Source: an uncultured Prevotella sp.
GTDB taxonomy: Bacteria; Bacteroidota; Bacteroidia; Bacteroidales; Bacteroidaceae
Direction of reading: 5' to 3'
Assembly (NCBI GenBank): GCA_937907705.1
Contig: CALCVP010000078.1
Span: 1 to 64,000 of the forward strand
DNA length: 64,000 nucleotides
Made by a program: the position numbers and the translations under genes. Within the stretch, counting starts at the first letter, position 1; the number at the start of each line of letters is the position of its first letter. The notes under the pieces were generated by a model. The model searched no databases and was not told the DNA's origin. It was given only the letters and a program-made list of their open reading frames with translations. Below, piece after piece: positions 62,852 through 64,000 of the stretch.

Positions 62852-63124
62852 ATGAACATTAAACCATTAGCAGACAGAGTTTTGGTGCTTCCAGCACCAG
62901 CAGAAGAAAAAATTGGTGGTATAATCATTCCTGATACAGCAAAAGAGAAACCTTTACATGGTAAAATCGTTGCCGCAGGAAATGGTACCAAAGACGAAGA
63001 AATGATTCTGAAAGCTGGCGATGAGGTGCTTTACGGAAAATATTCAGGCACAGAACTTGAATATGAAGGTGAAAAGTATTTGATGATGCGCCAAAGTGAT
63101 GTACTTGCTGTCATCACAAAATAA
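62852..63124 (+). CDS. groS: GroES co-chaperonin
   Basis: The 10-kDa lid of the GroEL chaperonin. The 90-residue protein has the standard length and motifs: NIKPLADRVLVLP at the start, the mobile loop EEKIGGIIIPDTAKEKP (about 18-34), and GDEVLYGKYSGTE near the end. It precedes groEL by 85 bp. It is divergent from the CMD-cupin gene, with a 287-bp region between. Confidence 0.97.
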   Translation: MNIKPLADRVLVLPAPAEEKIGGIIIPDTAKEKPLHGKIVAAGNGTKDEEMILKAGDEVLYGKYSGTELEYEGEKYLMMRQSDVLAVITK

Positions 63125-63209
63125 AGTGCATAAGCTTACTCGTTTAGAGCAAGTCCTTGCATAACAAATACATTATAATAATTATCTTTTATTTATAAGT
63201 TAAAAAATC

Positions 63210-64000
63210 ATGGCAAAAGAAATAAAATTTGATATAGATGCTCGCGACCTTTTGAAGAAAGGTGTTGATCAATTGGCTAACGCAGTAAAGGTAACTCTCG
63301 GTCCTAAAGGCCGCAATGTAGTAATTGAAAAGAAGTTCGGTGCTCCACAAATTACAAAAGACGGTGTTACCGTAGCAAAGGAAATTGAGCTTGAAGACCG
63401 CTTTGAAAACACTGGCGCACAGCTTGTAAAGAGTGTAGCAAGCAAGACGGGTGATGACGCTGGTGATGGTACCACTACCGCTACTATTCTTACTCAAGCC
63501 ATTGTTACAGAGGGCTTAAAGAACGTTACCGCAGGTGCCAATCCTATGGATTTGAAGCGTGGTATAGACAAAGCTGTTGCTGCAGTAGTAGATTATATCA
63601 AGAACCATGCAGAGATAGTAGACGACAATTATGACAAAATAGAACAAGTAGCTACTGTTAGTGCCAACAATGACCCTGAAATAGGTAAGCTCTTGGCTGA
63701 TGCCATGCGTAAAGTTTCCAAAGATGGTGTTATCACTATCGAGGAAAGCAAGAGCCGCGACACTCATATTGGCGTAGTTGAAGGCATGCAGTTTGACCGT
63801 GGTTACTTAAGTGGTTACTTTGTTACAGATGCTGACAAGATGGAGTGTGTAATGGATAACCCATACATTCTTATCTATGACAAGAAGATAAGCAACCTTA
63901 AAGACTTCTTGCCTATCCTTCAGCCAGCAGCCGAGAGTGGCAGACCTTTGTTAGTCATCGCTGAGGATGTTGACTCTGAAGCACTTACCACTTTGGTTGT
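63210..64000 (+). CDS. groL: GroEL chaperonin, 5' part only
   Basis: The 60-kDa chaperonin subunit, truncated by the window edge after about 263 codons. The visible part begins MAKEIKFDIDARDLLKKGVD and includes the ATP-binding motifs VTLGPKGRNVVIEKKFGAP and GDGTTTATILTQAIV, and the start of the apical domain (EGMQFDRGYLSGYFV near 190-205). The ATG at 63210 gives the standard GroEL N-terminus. Confidence 0.97.
   Translation, partial: MAKEIKFDIDARDLLKKGVDQLANAVKVTLGPKGRNVVIEKKFGAPQITKDGVTVAKEIELEDRFENTGAQLVKSVASKTGDDAGDGTTTATILTQAIVTEGLKNVTAGANPMDLKRGIDKAVAAVVDYIKNHAEIVDDNYDKIEQVATVSANNDPEIGKLLADAMRKVSKDGVITIEESKSRDTHIGVVEGMQFDRGYLSGYFVTDADKMECVMDNPYILIYDKKISNLKDFLPILQPAAESGRPLLVIAEDVDSEALTTLV

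Overview
The window looks like a chromosomal segment of a Bacteroidota bacterium, most likely Prevotellaceae (Prevotella sensu lato). The evidence is: promoters of the Bacteroidota type (TTTG, about 19-21 bp, then TAnnTTTG) in front of many genes, a SusC/SusD pair, lipoproteins with Bacteroidota-type lipoboxes, a secreted protein ending in the short 'YNLAGQRV...KGI.IQNGKK' tail common in Prevotella, and housekeeping gene orders typical of the phylum. No phage, integrase, transposase, rRNA or CRISPR array was seen.

Layout. 0-8 kb (minus strand): a partial tRNA-His, then secG, a TPR-like protein, lptE and a sigma-54 activator without a receiver domain. Next comes an operon rlmN - DUF4837 lipoprotein - pdxA - LPG-synthase-like membrane protein. 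8-17 kb: a YczE-like membrane protein, then a minus-strand operon GH2 - GH106 - sialate/acetyl esterase for rhamnose- and galactose-containing pectin side chains. 17-21 kb: a split chromate transporter pair, an NhaC antiporter and a TetR regulator. 21-26 kb: a malic enzyme/phosphotransacetylase fusion and MutS2. 26-33.5 kb: a complete glycine-cleavage operon, with its own lipoate ligase, split P-protein and dihydrolipoyl dehydrogenase. 33.5-40 kb: a secreted metallophosphoesterase, a DUF308 membrane protein, uridine kinase, a Mug-like DNA glycosylase and a PiT phosphate transporter with a PhoU-like tail. 40.5-62.6 kb: a pectin (homogalacturonan) utilisation region. It holds a tailed secreted protein, a beta-helix surface lipoprotein, SusC, SusD, a 1022-residue two-module secreted protein, an orphan ECF sigma factor with a 46-residue downstream gene, a PL1 pectate lyase, a divergent AraC regulator, a GH28 polygalacturonase and a CMD-cupin protein. 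ThrE and a reverse rubrerythrin lie inside this stretch. The window ends in groES and a partial groEL.

How the genes fit together. SusC/SusD and the surface lipoprotein would bind and import pectin fragments. PL1 and GH28 would cut the galacturonan backbone, and the GH2/GH106/esterase operon would remove side chains and acetyl groups. The AraC protein is the obvious local regulator.

The most unusual signal is non-coding. At least four intergenic regions (about 7.96, 18.5, 37.8 and 51.8 kb), and probably a fifth at 49.1 kb, carry arrays of a degenerate 15-bp palindromic word, RAWWGC-NNN-GCWWTY, repeated every 22 bp. Of 15 steps measured, 14 are exactly 22 bp and one is 23. Every array lies upstream of a gene start and none lies between convergent genes. 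A different sequence upstream of lpd (31.87 kb) has the same 22-bp period. I could not match these to a named element.
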